This document shows, piece by piece, positions 48,796 to 60,879 of a stretch of DNA of 64,000 nt. The notes below the pieces were generated by a model, which saw only the letters and a list, made by a program, of their open reading frames with translations, did not search any database and was not told the origin of the DNA. Every line of letters starts with the position of its first letter. The first letter of the stretch is position 1. Origin of the DNA: Diogma glabrata (taxonomy: Eukaryota > Arthropoda > Insecta > Diptera > Cylindrotomidae); contig OY856186.1 in the NCBI GenBank assembly GCA_963693315.1, positions 376,174,331 through 376,238,330 of the forward strand. Direction: 5' to 3'. The position numbers were made by a program, and so were the translations under genes.

Positions 48796-48963
48796 TTACA
48801 TAGGAGTTTGATCCGATGCAATTACGGGGTGAGCAAAATCTTTATTTAATCTTTTTACTTCTCGGGCACACATGGCTGAAGCTTGCTGTAACAAAACCTC
48901 GCTTGGCACGCAGTCCTCCGTTTGCTTCCTGTTAGCGACATCACTAGCAGGATCAGTGTTCAT
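48796..48963 (-). CDS. unrecognised 55-codon frame in a GC-richer patch
   Basis: An ATG at 48963 (minus strand) opens 55 codons ending TAA at 48796. The product is hydrophilic with two Cys: NTDPASDVANRKQTEDC, then EVLLQQASAMCAREVKRLNK. Composition differs sharply from the AT-rich surroundings. There is no acceptor before the ATG. It could be a short real exon, a retroposed piece or old transposon coding sequence. I do not recognise it. Confidence 0.25.
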   Translation of the reverse strand: MNTDPASDVANRKQTEDCVPSEVLLQQASAMCAREVKRLNKDFAHPVIASDQTPM

Positions 48964-49169
48964 TACATGCTAATGTTATTTGATCTTATTCATCCTATTT
49001 TATTTAATTCAACATTTTTTGTACATAGAATTTTCAGGTATAAATACAAAAATATTTGATGTTTGACTTTTGTGAATAGGATCTTCAGATGCGTAAGGAC
49101 TCTTTTCTAGACTAGTATTTTTGGTAACGTCAGTACGACAAATGATGATTGCGGTTGTATTTTTAAGTT

Positions 49170-49600
49170 GTAAGATGAAAGTGTATGTGTGTGATTGCAT
49201 TTGAAAATGGGGCGTCCATTTTTTCGCCACTTTTCTAACGATACAATTTAAATGTTAAAAAATCATAAATCAAATATTCGGCTAACATATAAAAAATAAT
49301 ATTATTTTTCCAGAATTTTCTTTAAATCATAAAAAAATAAATTTAAATAACAGTCAACTGACATGAAAAATGAGAAATAAAAAATAATAAATTAAATATA
49401 ATAATTTTTTTGAATCACTAAAATTAATTATTCAAAGTGTTCATTTGTTTTTTGTGCTTGTTTTCATTACCTTCACAAAAATTTTTTTCGCACATAATTT
49501 TAGACTAAAATAAGATAAAATTCATAATTTTAATTTACGAAAGTCGTATTATCTCTTAAAATAAGTTAAATGAAACCAGCCATATTAGAAAATGTTAAAT
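49170..49600 (+). repeat. repeat family D, copy
   Basis: GGGGCGTCCATTTTTTCGCC, ACGATACAATTTAAA, AGTCAACTGACATGAAAA, ATCACTAAAATTAATTATTC, TTTTTTTCGCACATAATTTT, ending GTTAAATGAAACCAGCCATA. More diverged than the 37.7 and 57.2 kb copies. Confidence 0.7.
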
Positions 49601-51935
49601 TCTTATTATTAAATATAAATTTCGCTTTGCTTTGTTTTTCATTATTCGTGAAATATGTGGCTAACATTTGTGTACGCATATGTGCTAAGTCGTTTTATAA
49701 CACGTGCACGGTTTGGTGCACATCATGTGCATGACATTTGTTATGCACAGTTTTGTGCACGGGTATATTGCACAATTAATGCACATTTCACGTACTTTTT
49801 TCAAAATTGTTTTACTGGATATACCTGTATATGTGAGTATATGGGTCTAATTCATAATATGTGATTTTATCTAAGTGTCAGACGCATATCCGTAATAGTA
49901 AATTGTCTGGTTTAATATGAACTGCAACCAAAAACCAAACCAGGAGCGAAACCAAATAAAAAATCAAGCCATGCCTTTTGTATTTGCCGAACAAACTTTA
50001 ACTATGAATCACAACAAACAGTAAATAATCACACAAAATCCTATTAAGACGAAAAAGTATTGCACTCTAATAGATTCTAAATTTAACTTTTATCTTCTTT
50101 GATATTAAAAATCATACAAGGGTTCTTAAATTTTAATAAAACTGTTGTATCTCACTATTCCGTATTCACTCTTTAATTTTGAATATCTAAGCAAAAGGAC
50201 TCATCTGTTATGTCATTTTAATAAAACTTATAAAACGTACAAGGTCCTTGAAAACATAAAGAAAATTGCTTGGATATAAATCAAAAACAAAAAGAAATAA
50301 ATTTTCATTAACCTAACCTTAATTCATCATCAATCTTTTCTATTCTTTCCTTTTCTTACAATGTCTTGAAAGTTAATAATATATTAATCCATTATTCAGT
50401 GAAAAGAAAATGAATGGAAAAAGTGAAAATATTTGTGAAAATGAAAAAAATGGCGTGAAATGAAAATTATTATTTAATGAGTGAAATTTAGTAGTAGAGA
50501 GGTGTATTGTGATTGAAGTATTTAGTTACAACACGATATGGTGCTGTAATATTTCGAAAATAAATTTGAAAATAGCTTAATCAATAAATAAGTAAACGTT
50601 TTTTAAAGCATTTTGTGGACAAAATGGTGTTGTAGATATTGAAATTCTGAAATTCCCATACCGCAACGTATAAGGGACCATTGAAATATGTTTACAGACG
50701 CATACGCTAAAACTTACAAGAAGTGGTTGGAAAGAAGAACTTCCAATGTCTTATAAAATCCAGTTTCGGTGCTCTATTATTGATAATTTTTTTTTTCGAT
50801 AAGAAACAACGTCAGGTGGGGTTTTTTAATGTGTTGTTAAAATTATTTTATATTTGAGATTTTATTTGATTATGCTAGCAGAATATTACCATCAAGAATT
50901 CGACAGCAATTCATGCATAAGTTGTACGATCGAAGTTTTAACCTAACATTTTTTGTAGAAATAAAACTAAAGGTTGCAGTGAGGTGTTCAAAATTATTAA
51001 GATAGATAAAAACAACAACAGCATTCCTACTACCGCACTGTTCGTCAAAGATCTACTGTATAACAAATAGCTCTTAAATATTTGTATCTATTCTATTTTC
51101 AAATTTTTTTTTGTCCTGCATACCGATGATATATAGGCATCCAAAACGTTGCTACAGTTCAGATTTGGAATTTCGTGTATTTTGTCTATTTTGGTTAATG
51201 TTAACAAATTTTGTTAACAATTCATGATCAAATAGAATTTAAACAAATGTGAAACGTGCAAAAAGCCCGCGTTTAAAACAGCAATCCACTTATTTTTAAC
51301 TTTAGATGCCTGTCAATTTCCCATAACAGCTGTTATATCAATACCCATCAAAACTAAAGTGTTTTTCTTATTTCAAACAAAAATTAATTTTTTTATTATT
51401 TTCTTTTAAATCTTCAAACTTTACTAAAAAAAATCAAATGGAACGTAATTCGGTAATCGTTTATTCAAACACTTAACTTTTACTTTCTTTTTATTTCTTT
51501 TTAAAGAAATAAACATTAGTTTCCACTTTTCTTGTCAATCAATGAAAATAGAACAAATCGTTATTCTATTCTTACTTCTTCACCTTTCACACTTTGCAGA
51601 TTAATTAGTTGGAAATCTTTTCAATACTTTTTGACTTGACAAATTGATGAAATAGAATCTGGTTTCATAGATAATTTTTATCGATCAGTGATTATTGTGT
51701 TGTTCGTTCAAATCTTTTTTTTTGAACAGTAAAGTTGGTGTGAGTTTTTAAAATATTTTCAACATCGATATCATTAAAACCATCACTAAGCCTACGCAAA
51801 CATTTACAATTTCAAATAAAATGTGACACTTCAATTAAAACTTTTATCACAAAAATCGTTTAATTTGAATGACAGACAATTTCAACTAACACTGAAAACA
51901 ACAATAAATGAACAAAAATTAAAAACATCAGTCAC
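49601..51935. other. no gene seen
   Basis: AT-rich DNA leading to the donor of the LDLa exon. Confidence 0.5.
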
Positions 51936-52113
51936 CTGTACAATATGCTGGTTCATCACTTTTATCACCACAATCATCCTTCCCATCACAATATTTGTCC
52001 AATGGTAAACATACAACTCCACCTCGACATGGAAATTCTGATATTTTACAGCAATTACAATTGTTAATCACAACAATTAAGATGATAAAAATCGTTCGTA
52101 TAAACCTAGTCAT
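51936..52113 (-). CDS. signal-peptide and LDLa exon of a CUB/LDLa protein gene
   Basis: Minus strand, 178 nt. The ATG (52113-52111) is the first base of the exon: the acceptor TTTTTCTGTTTATGTCTTTACAG would be too long to cite in full, but its AG is at 52115-52114 with a strong pyrimidine tract, so an untranslated exon lies upstream. Residues 1-18 (MTRFIRTIFIILIVV...) are a signal peptide. Residues 22-58 form one LDL-receptor class A repeat with cysteines at 22, 29, 35, 42, 48 and 58 and the calcium-binding CDGKDDCGDKSDE. The exon ends after one base of a codon, at CAG|GTGACT. It joins in phase with the CUB exon at 20887-21023, predicting a secreted or type I membrane protein that begins LDLa-CUB. 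Fly Culd is a candidate relative, but domain order and length need the remaining exons. Confidence 0.88.
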
Positions 52114-52325
52114 CTGTAAAGACATAAACAGAAAAATTAACAAAATTAGATTTACATTGTTACGTTTTTATTTTGTTTGGGCACGAAACAAGGTAATTGA
52201 AAAAAGTTAAGTTACTGGTTGGTTTTTGTGTTGTTATTCATTGCAAAGAACGCGCTCTAAGTATAACGATAAGTACCTTTACATGATATCGTCTGTCCGA
52301 AAAATAATTAAATTAAAATAATTAA

Positions 52326-53230
52326 ATGTTTAAAGCTTTTATACTACCGCGATTAAGCATTTCATACTATACCTCCGATAACAATGCCGACTCCACCAAA
52401 CTCACCTACAAGGCTACATCCAACCGTAAACTCCAAGCTGGACATAAAGACAGAGTATCAATACGATTACTACCATTTTGGCGTAGTAACCCAAAACTAT
52501 GGTTTACTAATATAGAAGCCCAATTAGTAACAGTGGATATTAGAGTGGATTCAACAAAATACAACTACGTCGTAGCCGCATTGGATGAATCAATGGTCTT
52601 ACTAGTTAGCGATATCATTGAAAACCCATCCAGATAATAACAAGTCAGATACCATCAAAGAAGAACTGATTCGCAATCTAACTGAATCCGATACAACACG
52701 GTTGCAGAAACTCCACAAAGGAATGGAAATATGCGACCAGACTCCAAGCCAGCTGCTTGAAGTTATGAAAGCAAACAAGAATAGTCAACTTTCGGATGAC
52801 GTACTTAAATCATTATGGCTTCAGCGTCTACCACACCAAGCACAGGCCGTTCTCGCTACAAGTTTAGAAAAATTAGACCATTTGGCACTACTGGTAGATA
52901 AGATTTTAGAGATCTTTTTGGTTGGTATCATTGCCACAGTAAATTTGAAACCAAAATATATTTTAGAATCCAAATTGGATACCTTGCTATTTTGAATAGA
53001 CGCTGTCGAAAAGCGAGAATATAGTAATAATCGCGGTCGATCAAGTTACCTACCAACCTCGCTCACGATATTTTTTTCGCACCGGTCGTTCACCTAAACC
53101 AAATCAATCCGGCCAACCGAGTACAAAACGCAACTTATGTTGGTACCATTTTTGTTTTGGATCATTGGCCAAAACGTGTAGAAAACCGTATAATTTCACA
53201 CCTTCGGAAAACTCCTATTTACATCACAAG
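52326..53230 (+). pseudogene. gag: Gag remnant of the CsRn1-like element
   Basis: The capsid region reads DRVSIRLLPFWRSNPKLWF near 52455, then TKYNYVVAALDES and VSDIIENPS. A frameshift near 52620-52640 moves it to the next frame: LIRNLTESDTTRLQKLHKG, TPSQLLEVM, LWLQRLPHQAQAVLA, DKIL (to about 52915). Beyond further breaks an unusual zinc-knuckle-like box CWYHFCFGSLAKTC follows near 53138-53180. The C-W-Y-H-x-x-F-G layout is what I associate with CsRn1-clade Gag. The N-terminal start at 52326 is only the start of the open stretch. Confidence 0.8.
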
Positions 53231-53259
53231 TAGCGACGTGTGGTTGTAGTATTCGAAAT

Positions 53260-55590
53260 GTTCGCTTATTTATCTACGATCCCTCTAGTAAGAGACAATT
53301 TTTGATCGATAGCGGTGCTTACATCTCGGTTATACTGGCAACAATAAATGATAAAACTAGTAACTGATATAGCTTACCTCTTTTCGCCGCAAATTCCACT
53401 AGAATAAATACTTTTGGCAAAACAACAATCAAACTAAGCTTTGGTAGAGATTTTACATGGTCATTCGTCATTGCTGATGTATCGAAACCCATCATCGGGG
53501 CAGATTTTTTAAGATATTTCAGACTTCTGGTTGACCTTAAGCATAATCGACTCATTTACCCACTTACTTCTCTCAATGTTTCAGGGAATGTTGTCGAGGG
53601 TCCATCTTCAGGTCTTGCAACTATTTGTGCCTCTGTCAAAAATAAAAAAATTTTCCGTTACTTGCAAAACACAAAAATCTTACAATCGCAAACCTAGCAG
53701 TCATTCCGGTGTCACACAACGTTACGCACCATATTCAAACGAACGGTCCTCCAATTTCATGTAAAGTCCATCGACTTTCATCAGAAAAATGTATTGCAGC
53801 AAAAAAAAAATTCGAGAATTTAATGGTCCTTCGGTAGTGCAAGCGCTCAGAAAGTTCGTGAACAAGTCCACTGCATCTCGTTCAAAAAAAGAATGGAGAA
53901 TACAGACCCTGTGGTGACTATCGTGGTCTCAACGCTGTCACAATACCAAAACAATTCTCAATCCCATTCTTACAGGATTTCGTACATCAAGTGAATGGGT
54001 GTACAGTGTTTTCAATTCTGGATTTAGTTAGAGCGTACCATCAAATACCTGTTGAGCCATCCGTTATACCAAAAACAGCAATTCGAACTCCATTTGGTTC
54101 GTAATCCAGCCCAAACCTTTTAAATATTTCTTCATAACTTGTTAACAGGTTTAGATTTCGCTTTTCCATATATTTATGATGTTCTGATCACATCCAGGGA
54201 TGAAACAGAACACCTAATTCACCTCGATCAAGTTTTTGCACGACTTGTTGCATATGATTTGTTTCAATATCGAAAAGTGCGTCTTTCTAAGACCCGAAGT
54301 AAACTTTCTGGGTCACAAAATTATTAATATTGGCATCATGACAACGTCAGAACGGGTTGCAGCCATTAACAATTTTCCACAACCTAGAACGCTCAGTGAA
54401 ATTCGAAGATTCCTTGGAGTGTTAAATTTTTATAGACATTTTATCCCAAATGCCACGCTAAACCAGAGGTTTTTGAACGATTTTCTTATAGGAGCCAAAA
54501 AAACGATAAACGGAAATTCAACTGGACTGAGGAGTCAGTTTAAGCTTTTGCACTTGCAAAAAAGCAGTTATCCGATGCACTGTCCTATGTCATCCAAACC
54601 CCAATGCCTCACTTGCAATTATGGTGAATGCTTCAGATAATGCAATTGGCGCAATCGTGCAGCAAAAGGTAGACAAAACTGATCAACCTCTAGCATTTTT
54701 CTCAAAAAAACTCACTACTACGCAAGTACTTACGCAAGAGAACTGCTAGCTGCATATTCTGGAATCAAACATTTTAAATACTTTCTTGAAGGTCAAGTGT
54801 TTACCATGTTTACTGATCACAAACCACTGGTGTACGCATTTAAACAAAATCCAGATAACGCATCACTACGCCAATTACGTCACCTTGATTTTGTCGGACA
54901 ATTTACGACAGAAATCCAGCACATAGCTGGAATGGATAACATAGTAGCTGATAGACTATCACAACTCAATGAAATTGCTATTCCAACTACCATAGATTTT
55001 GTTGAACTGTCTGAAGCTCAGACTAATGACCCTGATCTAATTAATCTTATCGAGACGAACATTTCATTGTAGTTTAAAAATACTCCAATCTCTGGATCTG
55101 ACAAAACAATTTACTGCGATTTTTTCACCGGTGTACCGAGGCCATTCCTTCCAGAAAGATTTAGAAAACAAATTTTAGAATACATTCATAATGCACATCC
55201 TGGCGTAAGAGCTATCGTTAAAAAAGCAAGATTCAAATTCGTTTGGTCTTCCATGAACAAAGATATCAAAAATTGGACCCAATTATGTATGGCATGTCAG
55301 ACGTCCAAAATTTTGCGTTATGTACAAAGTCCATTCGAAAATTTCCCATTGGTCAGTAGAAGTTTCCATGAAATCAATATAGACCTTATTGGTCTATTAC
55401 CAGTTTTGATGAACAACGATATTGCCTCACCGTCATAGACCGATTTACTAGATGGCTGGATGTTTTCAAATTACCGGCTATTCAGGCAGACACGGTCACA
55501 TTTTCTTCAGAACTAGCTTCCCCTAAAATGACACGAACGAGTAGATACATAAACGCGCCATCACGTTATCGTTCACGTATTCACTGAGGG
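53260..55590 (+). pseudogene. pol: Pol remnant of the CsRn1-like element
   Basis: Protease FLIDSGAYISVI near 53300, with Ser where Thr is usual, and PIIGADFL near 53490. RT from about 53890 (GDYRGLNAVTIPKQF, FSILDLVRAYHQIPV). Then a deletion after TPFGS removes the block before the active site, which itself reads YIYDVLI (about 54167-54187) instead of YIDD. RNase H: FTDHKPLVYAF near 54805. Integrase: zinc region with H and C residues (55180-55300), NIDLIGLLP, LTVIDRFTRW near 55430. The sequence then jumps to a C-terminal tail near 55530, so the rest of the catalytic core is deleted. Not functional. Confidence 0.85.
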
Positions 55591-55598
55591 AGGAGTAC
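55586..55598 (+). other. polypurine tract of the CsRn1-like element
   Basis: GAGGGAGGAGTAC directly before TGTGGCGG. Confidence 0.7.
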
Positions 55599-55900
55599 TG
55601 TGGCGGTTCTTACAACCATCAAATACCGAACACCTAATTGTTTCCAAAATAAATATGGTAACACTTTTTCCGGTATAAGATTATTTTTTTTAACACCATT
55701 CGTGTTGCCTTCCATTCGTGTTCGGGAATTAACTAGATACACAGTGAACTTTTCTATTATGTAAAAGTAATTATTAATGAAATTATTATTTTGTTTTTTT
55801 ATTTTGTCGAAAGGACGATACGCCACAAATTTGTAAAGAACAATTGTATACAATAAACAAATATTGAATTATACTAAATAATTGTGTAATTTAGTTAGTG
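55599..55900 (+). repeat. 3' LTR of the CsRn1-like element
   Basis: Starts TGTGGCGGTTCTTACAACC and has a CAATAAAC polyadenylation-like signal near 55852. The right edge could not be fixed because no 5' LTR or target duplication is available. Confidence 0.55.
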
Positions 55901-56990
55901 TTAAATAATTTGTTTTTAAATGGAGCATCTTTAAGAAGCCTTAACTGGTTTTTTATGCCCGAAACATCTTTTTGATTCCTGAGAAAATTTTTTGGCCGAA
56001 AGTCAATACCTGGATCCGAAAATGCCTTAATTTCATTTTTAAAAACAGTAATTCAGGCGTTATAAAATTATAACACTGATAAAAAATATTGCGACGCTGA
56101 TGCTTAGGTTCTCTTCACCACAGCTCTGGAAACAAGATGTTCTGGATAGATAATGAACTAATATCCATAAATTACTTTAATAAATGGCTAGCCAATGTTA
56201 TAGATTTCCCGTAGTTCTAATTATATCAATATTAAAGAAAGCTGTAGCATCCCAACAGACATAGATTCTGTAGTAAGAAAAAAAGTAAAAAATAATTTTA
56301 ATGGCAGTGACAAACCGGAATTTGGGATGCAGAACTCTGGTGAATCTTACTAAATACTTATGTGCCAAGTTTCATCCAATTCGGTTATCAGGTATAGATG
56401 TTATTGAGCTTTCAAAAAACATGTGCTCGGGGACCCCAGACCACTTTGTTCAATATCGCTCAAAAGCTAATCAGCTCCTTGTCATATATATCTTTTGTTT
56501 TTGTTTGGTGTATGAAGTGGTTTTGAAGTAAAACTAGTTTCGCATTAGCGGTATAGGAGGAAGGGAACCTCCTTTTGAATAATCAAGAGGTGGTGAAATC
56601 GATTCAGATTGTCTTGGAGTTTTGATATAAAGGGTATGCCTTGGGATATTTTGAAGCGGCCGAGTTGTAATCATATTCCGAGTTAAGATTCAAATACTCT
56701 TTAAAGCCTGCAGATCCTACTATTTAGAATTCAGCATATTTAAGTATGTATCACCTAATTTCAGTAGAAAATGAATCTCTGCATAGCTCCTCCAAAAGCG
56801 AGTTACCGGGAAAAATCGCATTTAAGTTGTTAAATTGGCGTTAAAAATAAATTTTCTTTCGACCCTATTCTGTGATAATAAAAAATGAAGAGAAGCGAAA
56901 TTAATTTAATGATATTAATAATAAAGAAAAGAGAAGAAGGAATAAGAATAAAAAAATTAAAAGTATTTATATATTCTAACATGGCTGGAT
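55901..56990. other. no gene seen
   Basis: AT-rich. A 76-codon plus frame at 56301-56531 has no recognisable motif. Confidence 0.5.
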
Positions 56991-56999
56991 TTAGTTAAC

Positions 57000-57460
57000 A
57001 TTTTAGGAAATAATTTACATGCATTCTATTGAATTGTATAATTTTAATTTATTATTTGCATATTTTTTAGTGAATGTAATAAAAACAATCTCGTTAAACA
57101 AACAGGCCCTTTTAATAATTTTAGTGACTTAAAAAAGTTATTATGTATTTTTAGTATTTTTTATTTGTCTTGTTTTATGTCGTTTTATCGATATTTAAAT
57201 TTAATTTTTCATAATATTTAGAAAATTATGGAAAATTAGTATTTTATTCTACACATAATTCAAATATTTAAATTTTTTGATTTCTGATTTTTTGTCTTTT
57301 AAATTGTATCATTAAAAAAATGGCGGAAAAATGGACGCATCCTTTACAAATACAATTACACTTTTATATTTTCAATTTAGAACTTAAATATACGACCATT
57401 ATGCGGTTTGATGCGGAATCCATCGGAACGTAAATATTACCTTTTAATCGTGAATCGGAA
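57000..57460 (-). repeat. repeat family D, inverted copy
   Basis: On the minus strand: TCGTATATTTAAGTTCTAAA, GTAAAGGATGCGTCCATTTT, AATGATACAATTTAAAAGAC, GATAAAACGACATAAAAC, GGGCCTGTTTGTTTAACGAG, ending with CCAGCCATGTTAGAATATAT near 56975-57000. This is the closest relative of the 37.7-kb copy. Confidence 0.75.
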
Positions 57461-57779
57461 ACGCGAAAATAAACTGCATGCCCGAAAATTTAAATAACAG
57501 ATTTCAAGTGAACCGTTTTAAGACTAAGGTGATTTTCAGGACACATGTTGAGAATGAAACGTTTGGCAATGGTCGGAAAAAAGGCGCAAAAATTTTAGTA
57601 TTTTCTCTAAAATACTTAATAACAGGATTAGCAATCATACACTTACCATTATATATTTTTTTTCCTATTTTTATAGTTTCCTGTTTTGAAAGTAAAAAGG
57701 AATTTCCTATTTTGTTTTTATAAAATAAACATTTTTATTCTCTTCCGATTATTAATATCAACTTTATTTGAATGTTATT

Positions 57780-57836
57780 TCCATAATAATAGTATGTATG
57801 TTGTTAGTCATAATAATAGTATGTATGTTGTTTTCT
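57780..57836 (+). repeat. tandem ~30-bp duplication
   Basis: CATAATAATAGTATGTATGTTGTT occurs twice in a row with a short joint. Confidence 0.85.
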
Positions 57837-57839
57837 AAC

Positions 57840-58849
57840 CTATAGACTAATGAACTTAACCTATTGTCTAATGAAAATTTTCCTATAAAAAAATTATCAT
57901 TATTCAATTGGTAAATTGTTTTGATTGTATTAAAATTATTTTCAAATTATAGTCACAATGGCCTTAAAACGTTTTGTTCAAAAATCAAATTTTAAGATAA
58001 ATTCTCTTATTTCTTTTAGTTGGATTTGGTTGATTGTATGGAATGGGGTTTTTTATCATCAGGGGTTTTTTAATCAGAAATTTGATTTATCAATTAAAAC
58101 AATAAAGATTTATTATTTTAATTAAAGAAAAAATTTTTATTTCAAATAATACATAATGCTTTATTAGAGAATAAAGTAGGGTAATCGATTCGTGTTTAAT
58201 GAATTTTATTCTCTCGCAAATTTAAAACTTTCGCTTGTGCCTCGCTATCTCATTAGACACTAATCGCTTAAACTAATATTTTTGTGGTTTCAAAAACATT
58301 ATATAACTTTTGAAGTTTTCAAGAATTAATATTTAAATTGTGAATTATATTGCCTTTTGAAAGAACATAAAGAAAGTTTTAGATTATATTATAATATTAT
58401 TATATTCTTCTACATTTAAATTTATGTATGTGTAAACAAATATAATTGTGCTTTGTTTTACAGAATTTTTTATTTTTGAGATATCACAACAAAAAGGAAT
58501 GTTTCTAGAAATTAAATTGATAATATTTTAAGTTCGGGTAAAAGATTTTGATATTTTGATTGTTTTTGTTTTTAATTGTGTTGAGAAGAAATAAACATAG
58601 TTTAAACTGAAACACTAAGGGGAGGGTGGGTGATCTGCAGGGTGACGCAAGCGTGATGTGATGTGAAGTAGACAACGATAATTACCATATTCCAGCAAGT
58701 TTCCTATTTGTCCAGAATTTCCCAGCAGCTCTTACAAGATCCAAAAATGATTGGACAAGACACCCTCAAAAATAAACTTCAGTCGGCAAATCAAGCTGTG
58801 TCCACCTGTAACTTTTTTTGGGATTCGGATTGTGTGCCTGATTCTTTAA
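57840..58849. other. no gene seen
   Basis: AT-rich DNA; the 75-codon frame at 58708-58935 overlaps the following foldback arm and is treated as chance. Confidence 0.45.
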
Positions 58850-60250
58850 ATCTGATAACAGGAAATGATTCTAAAAAAGGAAAACAAAAATGCATGTCTG
58901 TCTGTCAACCGGCCATCACAACCAACGAAATCTAGAAAATCGCGGGCAGGATTTCAAAATTTTTTATTTCTTAATATAGGTTTACTCAATGGTAAGACCC
59001 GAACGGACGATGTGTATAACTGTACCAGAACTGTTTCAAAGAATTATCAAATCATTACGAGTAGGAATGAGAGAGACCTTGATGGTCGAGATTGGTATAT
59101 GAGAGCAAAAGTTTGATTATTGCATTATCAGTTTGCCAAAAATATTATCATATATGTCAAACGAATGATTTTCATTCTTTTACCCATTTTTAATTGAACA
59201 TGAAATATATGGAGGGGCTGAAATCTCAAGCTCTGAGATATCAAGACTTCGGTCTGGGTTAAGGATTTTGATATAGTTTTCGACAAAAACTTTTTTGAGG
59301 ACATAGTTTTTAGTTTTGGGCAGCGATGTGCTTCAAACATAAAACTCTTTGTTAATGCACAAGTATTTTTTTATCTCTATTTAGAAACTTATTACAAAAC
59401 TAATACGGAACATCATCAACTCTCCATTTAGCGTTTCGAGAAAGTATTATGACATCAAAAATTCTTATGTCTTTCAAAATTCCAAAAAGATTCTATAAAT
59501 TATAATAAAATCAAAAATTTAAACTGCTTCAAAATATTTCAAAAATTATTACAAAATCATAGATTGCAACTTTTTCCAATATTCTTAAAACATTGCAAAA
59601 ATTATAACGAAATCAAAAATTTAAACTTTTTCAAAATTCTAAAAGTATTCCGAAAATTCATATTCCACAAATTCAAAAATTCAAACTTTTTCCAAAATTC
59701 CAAATATATTCCAAAAAATATAACAAAATCAAAAATTTCCATGTCCAATTACTTTTTTCATGTTCAACTACATTTCATGTCATACAAATAATTAATTTTA
59801 CTTTTATCCAAAAAATTGGGTAAACAAATCAAAGCCATTCTTGTGACACACTTGATAGTAGTTTTTGACAAACTTTTAAGGCAATAATCTAGTTTTTAGT
59901 CTCATATACCAATTACTACCATCCAAATTCCTCCAAACTGAATGTTCCTACTCGTAATCACTTAAAATGAACGTTTTTAAGCAAATAATATGCAAATTTC
60001 CGTTTCCTTTTCCTTTTGACATACTTCACGATTTTTTGACACACTTCCGGTACAGTTATCGAACACATCATCCTTTCGACTCTTACCATTGAGTATACCT
60101 ATTTTTAGAAAAAAACATTTTTGAAATCCCTCCAGCCGTCCAGCGGTTTTCTAGATTTCGTCGGTTGTGACGGCCGGCCGGCAGACAGATATACATTTTT
60201 AATTTTGTTTGTTTAGAATCAGTGGGTACTTCCTCGAGAAATTCAAAAAA
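58850..60250. mobile_element. 1.4-kb foldback element sharing family B modules
   Basis: The left arm (about 58855-59175) contains TGATTCTAAA, GTCTGTCTGTCAACCGGCC, ACAACCAACGAAATCTAGAA, TACTCAATGGTAAGA and TTACGAGTAGGAA. The right arm (about 59830-60235) is its mirror. Inside lies a family B half-arm in plus direction from 59206 (ATGGAGGGGCTGAAATCTCA, TTTTTAGTTTTGGGCAGC), followed by its AT-rich inner part. No coding potential. Confidence 0.75.
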
Positions 60251-60349
60251 AAAACTGGAGGCGAGAATTTTACTTTTGGCTCGAAAATGTAATACTTAAG
60301 TCTTTCATGCCGAAGTAAAATTTAAAAAAAATCTAGGTTGTAGGAATTT

Positions 60350-60560
60350 TGTGCAAAAAAAATTTTTTTTGATGTCGTTATAATTCCAAATAAATTTTGG
60401 AAGGGGTTGAAAGTAGAGATATCAAAAAAAAATATTTTTGACCTTAATAAGAGGCGTATCATATAAAAGATGATATTTTTAATAAATCAAAACAATTTTT
60501 TTGTAATCTCCGATTATTTTTTCTGTCCCCTTCCTTATTTGTAAACATTACAGAAGATGT
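60350..60560 (-). repeat. repeat family A fragment
   Basis: Minus-strand succession TTATATGATACGCCTCTTAT, AAGGTCAAAAATA and TCTCTACTTTCAACCCCTTC corresponds to the inner part of the 62.7-63.3 kb copy. Confidence 0.5.
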
Positions 60561-60820
60561 AATGGAGAACTGGGCCCAATGGAAACACCAATGGATCAGT
60601 AGAAGCAAGCCGCACACTTAGCGAGATTAATAAACCTGAACTAACTTCAGCATGTGGGTTTGAGAAAGTGAACCTGCCACTCTAGCACAAATAAACAGTG
60701 TGCGCGTATTTCGAAAATCACGCAGATCATAAACAAAGAGAAAAGTGCCAATAGGAGACTCTTGCGATCCTCAACGATGAAAAAGCCATGACCATCACGA
60801 ACACCCTATTATTAAGTGAT
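60555..60820 (+). repeat. repeat family C, plus copy
   Basis: GTAATGGAGAACTGGGCCCA, GCCGCACACTTAGCGAGATT, GTGTGCGCGTATTTCGAAAA, AAAGAGAAAAGTGCC and ACCATCACGAACACC correspond in order to the inverted copy at 43305-43565. Stops interrupt the frame that is open in the other copy. Confidence 0.6.
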
Positions 60821-60879
60821 ATTTTTGAAGGGCATTAGGTTGGATTAAAGGCCAAACAAATACCAGAAAATATATTTTT

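Larger units (their letters stand above)
52326..55900 (+). mobile_element. decayed Ty3/gypsy element, CsRn1-like, no 5' LTR
   Basis: Gag, protease, RT, RNase H, integrase fragments, polypurine tract and a 3' LTR follow in order. There is no LTR in the 212 bp between the LDLa exon and Gag, so the 5' end is truncated. Stops, frameshifts and deletions are present throughout. Confidence 0.88.

Noticed and set aside
53319..53555. Minus-strand frame within the CsRn1-like element
   Set aside because: Shadow of the protease region, which is recognisable on the plus strand.
57478..57723. 81-codon frame near repeat D
   Set aside because: No motif and composition typical of chance frames in this region.
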